NCBI GenBank assembly: GCA_026002305.1
Contig: BOBI01000010.1
Span: forward strand, 1-26,870
DNA: 26,870 nucleotides
Source: Spirochaetia bacterium
Lineage (GTDB): Bacteria; Spirochaetota; Spirochaetia; Treponematales; Breznakiellaceae
Reading direction: 5' to 3'
Program-made: the position numbers and the translations under genes
Notes under the pieces: generated by a model
Told to the model about the DNA's origin: nothing
The model's input: the letters and a program-made list of their open reading frames with translations, nothing else
Database searches by the model: none
Part shown: piece after piece, positions 1 to 8,279 of the stretch
Layout of the letters: every line of letters begins with the position of its first letter
How positions within the stretch are numbered: the stretch's first letter is position 1

Positions 1-41
1 CCGGTGATCAGGGTTAGCCGCCCCAGTTCTTCTTTGCTCAT
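1..41 (-). CDS. Transposase, N-terminal 13 residues only
   Basis: Reading the minus strand from 41, ATG is followed by codons giving MSKEELGRLTLIT before the window ends. An AGGAGGGTG ribosome site lies at 52–60 with good spacing. A start of this kind (charged, then a helix leading to a helix-turn-helix) is typical of ISNCY-like transposases, but 13 residues cannot prove the family. The gene points away from the ATPase operon. Confidence 0.5.
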   Translation of the reverse strand, partial: MSKEELGRLTLIT

Positions 42-71
42 AGTGTATTTCACCCTCCTAAGCTACCACGG

Positions 72-110
72 GGGGTGACATTTTCCCTCGTGGTTCTTAG
101 GGGTGACATT
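72..110. repeat. Two 11-bp direct repeats at the IS end
   Basis: GGGGTGACATT occurs exactly at 72–82 and again at 100–110, 28 bp apart. The flanks also agree partly (TTTC versus ATC). Short direct repeats at an IS end usually serve as transposase binding sites; that role is inferred. Confidence 0.65.
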
Positions 111-143
111 ATCACTTGTGATTCACATTTCCATTGCGAACCC

Positions 144-172
144 TTTACAAATAGCCGCTATTAATATAGAAT
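144..172 (+). promoter_or_regulatory. Sigma-70-type promoter for the V-ATPase operon
   Basis: TTTACA at 144–149 and TAGAAT at 167–172 are separated by exactly 17 bp; each box matches five of six consensus bases. Transcription would start near 179, leaving a leader of about 46 nt before the subunit E start codon at 226. The promoter lies about 25 bp inside the apparent IS edge, so the insertion seems to have spared it but may have replaced upstream control sites. Confidence 0.6.
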
Positions 173-225
173 GGGCGTTAATAAGTATTGGTAACCACTC
201 CAAAAAGAATGGAAATGAGGAGCTT

Positions 226-834
226 ATGGATATACAACTGCAAGAATTAATTGAAAAAATAAAGAAGGACGGTATAGAGTCGGCATCCGATGATGCCGCC
301 CGTATCAAGGCCGGTGCGGAAACTGAGTCCAAGCGTATAATTGAGGAAGCCAAAAAAGAGGCGGAAAGGATAATCGAAAAAGGCAAAGAAGATGCGCAGC
401 GCTCGGAAAAAGCCGGTATTGCCGCTATCGAGCAGGCGTCCAGAAACCTTGTTTTGGCGTTTAAAACCGAAATACAGACTCTTTTGGACAAAATCGTATC
501 AAGGGATACGGCTTCCGCTTTCAACGAAAACACCCTAAAAGACGTCCTTCCGGCAGTCATAAAAAGTTTGGCCGCCGACAAAACGGCTCTGGATGTTGTT
601 TTAAACGAAAGCCAGTTGACCAATTTGGAGTCATGGGCGAAAGGCGCGCTTTCGGCGGAATTTTCAAAAGGTTTAGAGCTTAAAATTGGTAAAGTTGGGG
701 CAGGTTTTCATATTGCTCAAAAAGACGGTTCATTTTACTACGATTTTTCAGCGGCTGCGGTATCGGATGCACTTTCCTCCTATTTAAATCCTAAACTAGC
801 TGAAATTCTAAACGATTCAACAAAGGGACTTTAA
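226..834 (+). CDS. atpE: V-type ATP synthase/ATPase subunit E
   Basis: Peripheral stalk subunit that helps hold the A3B3 catalytic head to the membrane subunit I. The 202-residue protein has the usual two parts: a long charged helix (about residues 1–85, rich in K, E, A and R, likely coiled coil) and a globular C-terminal half. The frame is open upstream to a GTG at 103, but ATG 226 is chosen because GAGGAG lies just before it (217–222), the protein then starts with MDIQLQELIEKIK as the family does, and the extension would run back into the IS repeat. It is the first gene of a seven-gene operon; the next gene starts immediately after its stop codon. The order E–DUF2764–A–B–D–I–K is that of spirochaetes and chlamydiae. 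Confidence 0.88.
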   Translation: MDIQLQELIEKIKKDGIESASDDAARIKAGAETESKRIIEEAKKEAERIIEKGKEDAQRSEKAGIAAIEQASRNLVLAFKTEIQTLLDKIVSRDTASAFNENTLKDVLPAVIKSLAADKTALDVVLNESQLTNLESWAKGALSAEFSKGLELKIGKVGAGFHIAQKDGSFYYDFSAAAVSDALSSYLNPKLAEILNDSTKGL

Positions 835-1407
835 TTGGCATCTTACTATTTTTTAATAGCACAGCTTCCTCAACTTGCTTATGGTCAAACACCCTCTATC
901 ACTTCAGAGGCTTTTATTGAGCTTGCAAGAAGGTATCTTGAAAAACACGATGCGGAGCTTCTGAACTTTTGTACACTTGGCACAAAAGCAGAGGCGCCCC
1001 CCCCTACTTCTTCCGAATTTATAAACCTGTGGCGTAAACGTGAACGAACACTCACATTCAATTTGGCACAAGTGCGGGCAGCAAAGATAAAACGCGACGG
1101 TGTGCAGGTAAACTACGAAATAGAGCGTGATGATCTTGATACTGAAAATCAGGCAAAAGCGGCGGTGGCAATGGAAGACCCGTTGGAAGCCGAGCTTTTT
1201 CTGGACAAGGGCCGGTGGGAGGCAATCGAGAATTTTATAGGCATAACATACTTTGACGTAAATGTTGTCTACGCATATCTTCTAAAACTGCTTCTTATAG
1301 AGCGGCGTTTAAGTTTTAAAACTGAAGAAGGCTTTGCTGAATACAAGTCGTTATATGCGTCTATCATGGAAAGCGCGCCTCAAGTGGGTGCGGCAGGAGA
1401 TATTTAA
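835..1407 (+). CDS. V-ATPase-associated DUF2764 protein, TTG start
   Basis: A 190-residue soluble, mainly helical protein without signal peptide or membrane segments. It begins at TTG directly after the subunit E stop (AAAGGGA ribosome site about 8 nt upstream) and its TAA shares one base with the ATG of atpA, so it is translated as part of the operon. Its fixed place between E and A identifies the DUF2764 family known from Treponema, Borrelia and Chlamydia ATPase operons. The biochemical function is unestablished; because no gene for subunits C, F or G is present in the operon, it may be a divergent stalk subunit, possibly C-like (inference). An eight-C run at 997–1004 encodes part of an APPPT stretch and is a potential slippage site. 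Confidence 0.75.
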   Translation: MASYYFLIAQLPQLAYGQTPSITSEAFIELARRYLEKHDAELLNFCTLGTKAEAPPPTSSEFINLWRKRERTLTFNLAQVRAAKIKRDGVQVNYEIERDDLDTENQAKAAVAMEDPLEAELFLDKGRWEAIENFIGITYFDVNVVYAYLLKLLLIERRLSFKTEEGFAEYKSLYASIMESAPQVGAAGDI

Positions 1408-3167
1408 TGGTTGGAACAAAAGGATCAGTGGTCGCCGTAAACGGCAATATGGTTAATGTCCGTTTTTATGGGCAGGTAATCATGAACGAAGTCGCTTATG
1501 TTAGCGTTGGCGACAAAAAGTTAAAAAGCGAAGTAATCCGTATACGCGGGGACATCTGCTCGTTGCAGGTTTTTGAGCCGACCCGCGGCATAAAAATCGG
1601 AGATAGCTGCGAATTCTCCGGCAATATGCTTGCAATAGAGCTTGGGCCGGGCTTATTAGGGCAGGTTTTCGACGGATTGCAGAATCCGCTTCCCAAGCTG
1701 GCTGAAAAAACCGGTTATTTCCTTGAGCGCGGCGTCTATTTGGATCCGTTGCCTTCGGACAACGACTGGGAATTCACGCCCACTGCCAAAGTGGGTGATA
1801 CGGTTTTACGCGGCGACAGTCTTGGAACGGTTCCTGAAGGTGTGGTAACACACCGGATTATGGTTCCTTTCAATTTGTATAAAACCTATAAAGTTAAATC
1901 TGTGGCAGGTGCGGGAAAATATAAACTCCGCGACACCATTGCCGAAATTGAAGATGAATCGGGCGAAGTAACAAAACTTTCCATGAGTTTCTTCTGGCCT
2001 GTAAAACGTGCGGTAGATTGTTACGAAGAACGCTATAAACCGACAGAACCGCTTGTTACCCAGCTCCGCATTGTAGATACATTTTTTCCTGTTGCCCGTG
2101 GCGGCACTTACTGTATTCCGGGACCTTTCGGCGCCGGTAAAACGGTTTTACAGCACTGTACCAGTAGAAATGCCGATGTCGATATTGTTATTATCGCGGC
2201 TTGCGGCGAGCGCGCCGGTGAAGTTGTCGAAGTCTTAAAAGAATTCCCCGAATTAATTGACCCAAAAACCGGAAAATCCCTTATGGAGCGCACGGTTATC
2301 ATCTGTAATACATCTTCTATGCCGGTTGCGGCGCGCGAAGCGTCGCTTTACACATCGGTTACACTTGGCGAATATTACCGTCAAATGGGCCTAAATGTTC
2401 TATTACTTGCGGATTCAACCAGCCGCTGGGCGCAGGCCCTGCGCGAAATGTCAGGCCGCTTGGAAGAAATACCTGGCGAGGAGGCATTCCCCGCCTACCT
2501 TGAATCGACAATAGCCGGTTTCTACGAGCGTGCGGGTCTTGTCCGCCTCCGCGACGGCAGCAGGGGTTCAATTACAATCGGCGGAACGGTTTCTCCGGCC
2601 GGCGGTAACTTTGAAGAGCCTGTAACACAGGCAACGTTAAAAGTTGTCGGCGCCTTCCACGGTCTTTCCCGCGAACGATCCGATGCGCGTAAATATCCCG
2701 CCATTCACCCGATTGATTCGTGGTCAAAGTATGGTGGTATTATTAAAAAGGGCAAGGTCGATTATGGCCGGAAATTCCTTGCACGAGGCACCGAGGTTGA
2801 GCAGATGATGAAGGTTGTCGGCGAAGAAGGAACCAGCATAGATGACTTTATCATCTACCTGAAGGGCGAATTCCTTGATTCTGTTTACTTTCAACAAAAC
2901 TCTTTCGACGAAACCGATCAGGCGGCAAGTCCGGAACGTCAAAAATATGTTTACGACTTGATTATTGGCATTCTAGGTTCAAAATTTAATTTTAAAACGA
3001 AAGAAGAAGCCCGCGTTTGGTTCAATCAGTTACGGCAAAAGTTTATAGACTACAACTATTCGCAATTTGAAGGCGACCGCTTTAAAACTGTGGAAACTGA
3101 ATTGCGCGCAATGTTGAAAGACAAGGCAACCGGTATTGATGGTGCAGCGGAAAAATTATTGGCATAG
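1407..3167 (+). CDS. atpA: V-type ATPase catalytic subunit A
   Basis: Catalytic, ATP-hydrolysing (or -synthesising) subunit of the cytoplasmic V1/A1 head. At 586 residues it has full family length. Visible parts are an N-terminal beta-barrel (about 1–70), the long V/A-type insertion around residues 110–190, a complete P-loop GPFGAGKT at 239–246 (Lys245), and the GERAGEV segment carrying the catalytic glutamate. The insertion region separates it from F-type beta subunits. The ATG overlaps the stop of the DUF2764 gene by one base (TAATG), and atpB follows after 9 nt. No frameshift or missing key residue is seen. Confidence 0.97.
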   Translation: MVGTKGSVVAVNGNMVNVRFYGQVIMNEVAYVSVGDKKLKSEVIRIRGDICSLQVFEPTRGIKIGDSCEFSGNMLAIELGPGLLGQVFDGLQNPLPKLAEKTGYFLERGVYLDPLPSDNDWEFTPTAKVGDTVLRGDSLGTVPEGVVTHRIMVPFNLYKTYKVKSVAGAGKYKLRDTIAEIEDESGEVTKLSMSFFWPVKRAVDCYEERYKPTEPLVTQLRIVDTFFPVARGGTYCIPGPFGAGKTVLQHCTSRNADVDIVIIAACGERAGEVVEVLKEFPELIDPKTGKSLMERTVIICNTSSMPVAAREASLYTSVTLGEYYRQMGLNVLLLADSTSRWAQALREMSGRLEEIPGEEAFPAYLESTIAGFYERAGLVRLRDGSRGSITIGGTVSPAGGNFEEPVTQATLKVVGAFHGLSRERSDARKYPAIHPIDSWSKYGGIIKKGKVDYGRKFLARGTEVEQMMKVVGEEGTSIDDFIIYLKGEFLDSVYFQQNSFDETDQAASPERQKYVYDLIIGILGSKFNFKTKEEARVWFNQLRQKFIDYNYSQFEGDRFKTVETELRAMLKDKATGIDGAAEKLLA

Positions 3168-3176
3168 GCGGAAAAA

Positions 3177-4472
3177 ATGAGCAAAGTGTATAGTAAAATT
3201 GAATCAATAACAGGAAGCGTTATTACCGTTAAGGCCGACGATGTTCGTTACGGCGATTTGGCGGAAGTTGACACCTCTTTTGGAACTTCGCTTGCCGAAG
3301 TAAATAGGCTTGCAGGCGACATGGTTTCACTTCAGGTTTTTGCCGGTGGACGCGGTATTTCAACGGGCGACACGGTGCGCTTTTTAGGGCACCCGATGGA
3401 AGTATCTTTTTCCGACAACCTCCTTGGGCGTGTTTTTAACGGCTCCGCAAAACCGCGCGATAACGGGCCGGAACTTCACGAAAACCTTATTAACATCGGC
3501 GGGCCCTCGGTAAATCCGTCCGAGCGTATTGTTCCACGTAACATGATTGAAACCGGCATCCCGATGATCGATATGTTCAACACACTCGTGTCTTCCCAAA
3601 AATTGCCGATTTTCTCGATTTCAGGCGAGCCCTATAATGAGTTGTTAGCCCGTATCGCTATGCAGGCAAAAGTAGACGTTATTATTTTGGGCGGCATGGG
3701 TCTAAAATACGACGATTACCTGTTCTTTAAAGAAACACTGGAAAACGGCGGCGCTTTATCGCGCACGGTTATGTTTATTCATACCGCATCCGATCCAACC
3801 GTTGAATGTCTTATGGTTCCTGATATTGCCCTGGCTGTTGCGGAAAAGTTTGCCTTGAAAAATAAAAACGTTTTGGTTCTTCTTACCGATATGACCAGCT
3901 TTGCCGATGCCATGAAAGAAATAGCCATTTCGCAGGAACAGGTGCCTTCAAACCGGGGCTATCCGGGCGATCTTTACAGTCAGTTGGCTTCGCGTTATGA
4001 AAAAGCCGTTGACTTTGAAACAGCCGGTTCAATTACGATTTTAGGCGTAACGACAATGCCCGGCGACGATGTTACCCATCCTGTACCGGATAACACCGGA
4101 TACATCACGGAGGGTCAGTATTATCTGCGGGGCGGTCGTATCGAGCCTTTTGGTTCACTTTCGCGCCTTAAACAGATGGTAAACGGCACAACCCGCAAAG
4201 ATCACCGCGCAATTATGGACGGCATGATAAAGCTGTATTCATATTACAAAGATACTTTGGAGAAAAAATCCATGGGCTTTATGATGACCCCGTGGGATGA
4301 CAAACTTTTAAAATATGGCGAGCGTTTTGAAAAAGAAATGATGGATTTGTCTGTAAATATTCCGCTTTTGAAAGCATTGGATCTTGGCTGGGAAATCCTT
4401 GCCGAATGTTTTAATCCTGAAGAAACCGGTTTGCGGACGGAATTGATTAACGAGTTCTGGCCAAAGAAATAG
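3177..4472 (+). CDS. atpB: V-type ATPase regulatory subunit B
   Basis: Non-catalytic nucleotide-binding-fold subunit that alternates with A in the hexameric head. Length of 431 residues is typical. The P-loop position reads [13 protein letters not shown], lacking the GKT lysine/threonine, which is the normal degenerate state in B subunits. Conserved stretches such as GRGIPIDMF-like (here GIPMIDMFN), [20 protein letters not shown] and [16 protein letters not shown] are present. ATG at 3177 has a purine-rich GGCGG upstream. It lies 9 nt after atpA and 19 nt before atpD. Confidence 0.96.
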   Translation: MSKVYSKIESITGSVITVKADDVRYGDLAEVDTSFGTSLAEVNRLAGDMVSLQVFAGGRGISTGDTVRFLGHPMEVSFSDNLLGRVFNGSAKPRDNGPELHENLINIGGPSVNPSERIVPRNMIETGIPMIDMFNTLVSSQKLPIFSISGEPYNELLARIAMQAKVDVIILGGMGLKYDDYLFFKETLENGGALSRTVMFIHTASDPTVECLMVPDIALAVAEKFALKNKNVLVLLTDMTSFADAMKEIAISQEQVPSNRGYPGDLYSQLASRYEKAVDFETAGSITILGVTTMPGDDVTHPVPDNTGYITEGQYYLRGGRIEPFGSLSRLKQMVNGTTRKDHRAIMDGMIKLYSYYKDTLEKKSMGFMMTPWDDKLLKYGERFEKEMMDLSVNIPLLKALDLGWEILAECFNPEETGLRTELINEFWPKK

Positions 4473-4491
4473 TCGATAAAGTGGGATTACA

Positions 4492-5094
4492 ATGGCGAAA
4501 CTAAAGCTAACAAAAAACGAATTAAAGAAGCAGAAGGATCAACTCAAGATGTTTCAGCGGTATTTGCCCACGTTGATGCTTAAAAAACAGCAATTACAGG
4601 CGGAAATACGCAGCGTTGAAATGAAAGTTGAAGAATTACACGCCGAAAAAGAGCGTATAGATCAATCATTTAAATCATGGATTGGGGTCTTTGGCGAAAA
4701 AGGTGTTTTTACCCCTGATTTACTCAAGATTACCAAGATTGTTGCGGGCGAAGGCAATATTGCCGGTGTTCCGATTCCTGTATTTGAAAGTGTTGAGTTT
4801 GAAGTTGCACCTTATGACTTATTAAAGAAACCTTTGTGGCTTGATAAAGCTATAGAAAACCTTAAAAAGGTGCTTGCTTTAGATATGGAAGTTCGCACAT
4901 TAGAAGAACAGCAGCGCAGGCTAAATAAAGAATTGCGGACGACAACCCAGCGTGTTAATCTGTTCGAGAAAATTAAAATCCCTGAATCAAAAGCAAATAT
5001 AAAAAAGATTCAGGTTTATTTGGGCGATCAGCAGACTGCGGCGGTTGTGCGCGGCAAGATTTCAAAACGTGGATTGGAGAGGGCGGCAGGATGA
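4492..5094 (+). CDS. atpD: V-type ATPase subunit D
   Basis: Central rotor shaft subunit that couples turning of the membrane ring to the catalytic head, the counterpart of F-type gamma. The 200-residue protein begins MAKLKLTKNELKKQKDQLK, the family hallmark, and is dominated by N- and C-terminal long helices that would form the antiparallel coiled coil, with a short globular middle (about 55–130). The stop codon overlaps the next gene (ATGA at 5091–5094), showing translational coupling to the membrane subunit I. Confidence 0.93.
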   Translation: MAKLKLTKNELKKQKDQLKMFQRYLPTLMLKKQQLQAEIRSVEMKVEELHAEKERIDQSFKSWIGVFGEKGVFTPDLLKITKIVAGEGNIAGVPIPVFESVEFEVAPYDLLKKPLWLDKAIENLKKVLALDMEVRTLEEQQRRLNKELRTTTQRVNLFEKIKIPESKANIKKIQVYLGDQQTAAVVRGKISKRGLERAAG

Positions 5095-7010
5095 TAGTTC
5101 CTATGAAGAAAGTGTCCATTCTTGTAATGGATAAAAATAAAGAAGCGTCTCTTGAGAAAATCCGGGAAATTGGTTTGCTTCACGTAGAAAAAAAAGAAGT
5201 TCAATCCGATAATCTTTCTAAACTCATAGAGCGAAAAACAAAAATTGAACAGGCAAAAGGTATTCTTTCAACTTATGCACCCAAAAAAGGGGAAAAAGTT
5301 GCAGCGCTTGCGCCTGTTACCGATCTTGCAAATTATATTTTTGATCTTACGAACAAGAAAAAATCAGCGCAGGATAAATTTTTTAGTAACGCTAAAGAAT
5401 TAAACAGAATTGAGAAATGGGGAAATTTTGATCCGTCTGCGTTTAAGTATTTTACGGATAAAGGTTTAACGCTTGTTCCTTATGAGTTAAGCCTTAAATC
5501 ATATAATGCATTAGGTGATGACATAAAACTTATTGTTCTTAAAAAAAGTAAAACGCTGGTCTATTGCTTATCGTTAGGCGGGCCAATAGAAAATGAACAA
5601 CAATTTATATTACCGGAACATTCTCTTAACGGCATAAAAAAAGAACAGGAAGAATTACTTCAAATAGTTGCTGATGTTGAAAAAGAATTTGTTGGTCTTT
5701 ATCCGCAGCTTGATGCACTAAATAAGGACATAGCGCAGGTAAATGCGGAAATAGAATTTGAAACGGCAAAAACCGGTATGGAAAGCATTGACGAGGATTC
5801 AAAAGAACTCAATGTTGTTTGGATAACCGGCTTTGTTCCCACCCCTGAAATAGGTGTCTTAAAGCGTCAGTCTGCTGAAAACGGCTGGGCGCTTTATGCC
5901 GAAGATCCTGCAGAATCCGACGCACCGCCTACCCTTATTAAAAACAATGCTTTTGTGCGCCTTATTCAGCCGCTGTTTTCGTTCCTGGGAACTATTCCGG
6001 GCTACAGGGAATATGACATAAGTTTTTCATATTTGATATTTTTCTGTTTGTTTTTTGCGATGATATTTGGCGATGCGGCTTATGGTTCAATTGTTTTTAT
6101 TATCACATTTATTATCGGTTTGAATTACAAGAAAAAAACAGGCAAGGTTCCCGATGCGGTAAAACTTTTTGTGTTGTTGTCGTTATGCACGATGGCGTGG
6201 GGCACGCTTAACGGTGCGTGGTTTGCAATCCCCTATGATAATTTGCCGCGCTTCTTGCAATCACTGGTTTTGCCGCAATTTAATTCTGAGAATTCAATTC
6301 AGCCTTTCCCATGGTTTTTGGAATTTTTGTATAAACTAACACCGGAAAACCTTAAAGAGCTCAATAAGGGTGACAGCGTCTATTGGAATGTACAGTTCCT
6401 GTGCTTTACCGTGGCGATTATTCAGTTGGTGTATGCGCGTCTTAAAAATGTCCTAAAACTATTGCCGTCACCTGTTGCTATCGCACAGTTTGGCTGGCTT
6501 GTAATGATGATAGGGCTTTACTTCCTGGTTCTTTTTATGTTATTAAAAATTCCGCTGCCGCCTTTTGCAATGTATCTAATGGTCATTGGGGTTGCTCTTT
6601 ATTTTATCTTTGCGGAACAAAAGGGCGGGAATGTGTTTGCGAATATTGGTAAAAGTTTTGCGAATTTCCTGACAATTTTTCTTAACGTGGTCGGCAGTTT
6701 TGCTGATATAATAAGTTATATAAGGCTTTTTGCCGTAGGGCTTGCAGGAACATCCATTGCCCAGAGTTTTAATTCCATGTCCGGTATAGGGCAGGGGTTA
6801 GGCGATAATATTCTGTCTATCGTGTTAAAGTTGTTAGGTGCAATACTGATACTGCTTTTTGGGCATGGGCTTAACATGGTGATGAATGCACTTTCTGTTA
6901 TTGTTCATGGTGTGCGTCTTAATTTATTGGAATATGCCGGAAATCATCTTGGAATAGAATGGTCTGGTTATTCATATAAACCTTTTGCTGTAAAGCAGGA
7001 GAAAAACTAA
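5091..7010 (+). CDS. atpI: V-type ATPase membrane subunit I (a-type stator)
   Basis: Large stator subunit: a cytoplasmic N-terminal half (about 1–300, charged coiled-coil helices that contact the peripheral stalks) and a C-terminal membrane half with about seven to eight hydrophobic segments from residue 310 on. The conserved arginine that faces the rotor glutamate is seen as Arg545 in the ISYIRLFAVGLAG motif. Length of 639 residues is normal. Codon use is visibly more AT-rich than in atpA and atpB, common for membrane genes. It is coupled to atpD by a 4-nt overlap and is followed 55 nt later by the rotor gene. Confidence 0.95.
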   Translation: MIVPMKKVSILVMDKNKEASLEKIREIGLLHVEKKEVQSDNLSKLIERKTKIEQAKGILSTYAPKKGEKVAALAPVTDLANYIFDLTNKKKSAQDKFFSNAKELNRIEKWGNFDPSAFKYFTDKGLTLVPYELSLKSYNALGDDIKLIVLKKSKTLVYCLSLGGPIENEQQFILPEHSLNGIKKEQEELLQIVADVEKEFVGLYPQLDALNKDIAQVNAEIEFETAKTGMESIDEDSKELNVVWITGFVPTPEIGVLKRQSAENGWALYAEDPAESDAPPTLIKNNAFVRLIQPLFSFLGTIPGYREYDISFSYLIFFCLFFAMIFGDAAYGSIVFIITFIIGLNYKKKTGKVPDAVKLFVLLSLCTMAWGTLNGAWFAIPYDNLPRFLQSLVLPQFNSENSIQPFPWFLEFLYKLTPENLKELNKGDSVYWNVQFLCFTVAIIQLVYARLKNVLKLLPSPVAIAQFGWLVMMIGLYFLVLFMLLKIPLPPFAMYLMVIGVALYFIFAEQKGGNVFANIGKSFANFLTIFLNVVGSFADIISYIRLFAVGLAGTSIAQSFNSMSGIGQGLGDNILSIVLKLLGAILILLFGHGLNMVMNALSVIVHGVRLNLLEYAGNHLGIEWSGYSYKPFAVKQEKN

Positions 7011-7065
7011 AAAAACTCAATTCCGGCACATTAAGCCTGGGACTTTGGTTTATAAGGAGAAAAAA

Positions 7066-7491
7066 ATGGATATTGGACAGATTGGAATTGGTGCTTGTCT
7101 GGGTCTTGCCGCTTTAGGTTCCGCAATAGGTGCGGGGGTTGCAGGTTTGGCTGCTATTGGCGCATGGAAAAAATGCTTTGTTCAAAATAAGCCGGTTCCC
7201 TTTATTTTGGTAGCGTTTGCCGGCGCCCCTTTAACACAGACCATTTATGGTTTTATTTTGATGCAAATGCTTGCCGCCTCGGCAAACCTGACAGGGTTAA
7301 GACTGCTTGGCGTAGGGCTTTTTGCGGGTTTGGCAATGGGCGCTTCCGCTGTAGCCCAAGGTAATTGTTCTGCGGCTGCTTGCGATGCTTATGGCGAAAC
7401 CGGACAGGGCTTTGGTAACTACATGCTTGTAATTGGTCTTTGCGAAACCGTAGCGCTTTTCGTTATGGTTTTCTCAATGTTAATGGCATAA
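7066..7491 (+). CDS. atpK: V-type ATPase rotor subunit K, Na+-site residues present
   Basis: Membrane rotor (proteolipid) subunit, 141 residues, four transmembrane helices as two repeated hairpins. ATG 7066 is chosen because AAGGAG lies at 7054–7059 with 6-nt spacing; an in-frame start at 7045 would add seven residues before it. The residues that bind Na+ in Enterococcus hirae NtpK (Thr64, Gln65, Tyr68, Gln110, Glu139) are matched by Thr57, Gln58, Tyr61, Gln98 and Glu127; the Leu61 position is Ala here. As in other duplicated K subunits only the second hairpin keeps the carboxylate. Sodium coupling is therefore inferred. Last gene of the ATPase operon. Confidence 0.93.
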   Translation: MDIGQIGIGACLGLAALGSAIGAGVAGLAAIGAWKKCFVQNKPVPFILVAFAGAPLTQTIYGFILMQMLAASANLTGLRLLGVGLFAGLAMGASAVAQGNCSAAACDAYGETGQGFGNYMLVIGLCETVALFVMVFSMLMA

Positions 7492-7507
7492 GGGTATATT
7501 TAAACAA

Positions 7508-7558
7508 GACTACCCCTTCCATTTCACCTATGCTCTACATCATGAGGGAGGGGTAGTC
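7508..7558 (+). other. Long-looped 13-bp hairpin after the ATPase operon
   Basis: The arms GACTACCCCTTCC (7508–7520) and GGGAGGGGTAGTC (7546–7558) pair over 13 bp with one G·U, around a 25-nt loop. It sits 16 nt after the atpK stop and 22 nt before the next gene. There is no T-tract after the stem, so it is not a textbook Rho-independent terminator. It may protect the 3' end of the ATPase mRNA, attenuate read-through or be an inserted palindrome; the role is unknown. Confidence 0.6.
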
Positions 7559-7580
7559 GTTAAGGAATAAAAATAGAGTT

Positions 7581-8219
7581 ATGATAGTAAATCGCATAAT
7601 GACAAAAAATCCTGTTTTTATTCATCCCGATATGCCTGTGAGTGACGCACGTTCACTTATGGACAAAGAAAAAATCGGACGCCTACCCGTATTAGACAAA
7701 GAAAATAATTTAATTGGTATTGTTACAAAAAAAGATATGCTAAAAGCAGGTCCTTCGCCCGCTACAAGTCTTGATATGTATGAAATAAGCTATCTTTTAT
7801 CAAAATTAAAAGTTGATAAGGTAATGACAAAAAAAGTTATTACCGTTGAAGAAAACGAAGTTGTTGAAGAAGCAGCCCGCATTATGTCGGACAATGATAT
7901 AAGCTGTCTGCCGATTATGCGGGGGAAATTACTTGTAGGTATTATTACCGGCAAAGATTTGTTCAGGGCTTTTGTAAAAGCCTTTGGCGCGGGGCATGAC
8001 GGAGTTAGAATAACATTTTCTATGGAAGATAAGCCCGGTCAAATTGCAAAACTTTCCGGCGCTATAGGCGAAAAGGGCGGTAATATAATCGCTTTTGTTT
8101 CGCAAGACGGTGACGATTTAAGCACTAGACGCGGCACACTAAAAATAGCCGGTCTTGATAAAGCAACCGTACAAAACATCGTTGCACAGGTTTCTGCCGA
8201 CATAATTGATATCCGGTAA
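7581..8219 (+). CDS. CBS–CBS–ACT domain protein (AcuB-like)
   Basis: Soluble 212-residue protein with two CBS motifs (about residues 5–57 and 80–133), forming one Bateman module that usually binds adenine nucleotides, followed by a C-terminal ACT domain (about 140–212, starting VRITFSMEDKPGQIAKL). This CBS–ACT layout is found in AcuB-like regulators; no catalytic domain is attached, so it probably senses energy state and an amino acid or other small ligand and acts through a partner not visible here. A weak AAGGA lies about 14 nt before ATG 7581. It stands between the ATPase operon and the A2M gene with its own gaps on both sides; dependence on read-through is possible. Confidence 0.82.
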   Translation: MIVNRIMTKNPVFIHPDMPVSDARSLMDKEKIGRLPVLDKENNLIGIVTKKDMLKAGPSPATSLDMYEISYLLSKLKVDKVMTKKVITVEENEVVEEAARIMSDNDISCLPIMRGKLLVGIITGKDLFRAFVKAFGAGHDGVRITFSMEDKPGQIAKLSGAIGEKGGNIIAFVSQDGDDLSTRRGTLKIAGLDKATVQNIVAQVSADIIDIR

Positions 8220-8279
8220 CTCACAATATTCCACAAACCCTGTGCGCTTTAAAACCCTCATAAAAAACGGAGCCTTTAT

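Larger units (their letters stand above)
1..120 (-). mobile_element. End of an insertion sequence, cut by the window edge
   Basis: The first ~120 bases look like the 5' end of an IS: the start of a minus-strand gene (ATG at 39–41) with a strong ribosome site, then ~70 non-coding bases carrying two copies of an 11-mer, and after that the promoter of an unrelated operon. The closely spaced terminal copies of a GGGTGACATT-type motif next to a transposase start resemble ISNCY/IS481-like elements with a DDE integrase. The outer boundary is put near 118–120 only because the repeat block ends there; no target duplication can be checked because the other end lies outside the window. Family assignment is inference from 13 residues plus the end repeats. 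Confidence 0.55.

Noticed and set aside
103..225. Upstream GTG start for subunit E
   Set aside because: The extension starts in the IS repeat and crosses the promoter; GAGGAG before ATG 226 and the family N-terminus favour the shorter form.
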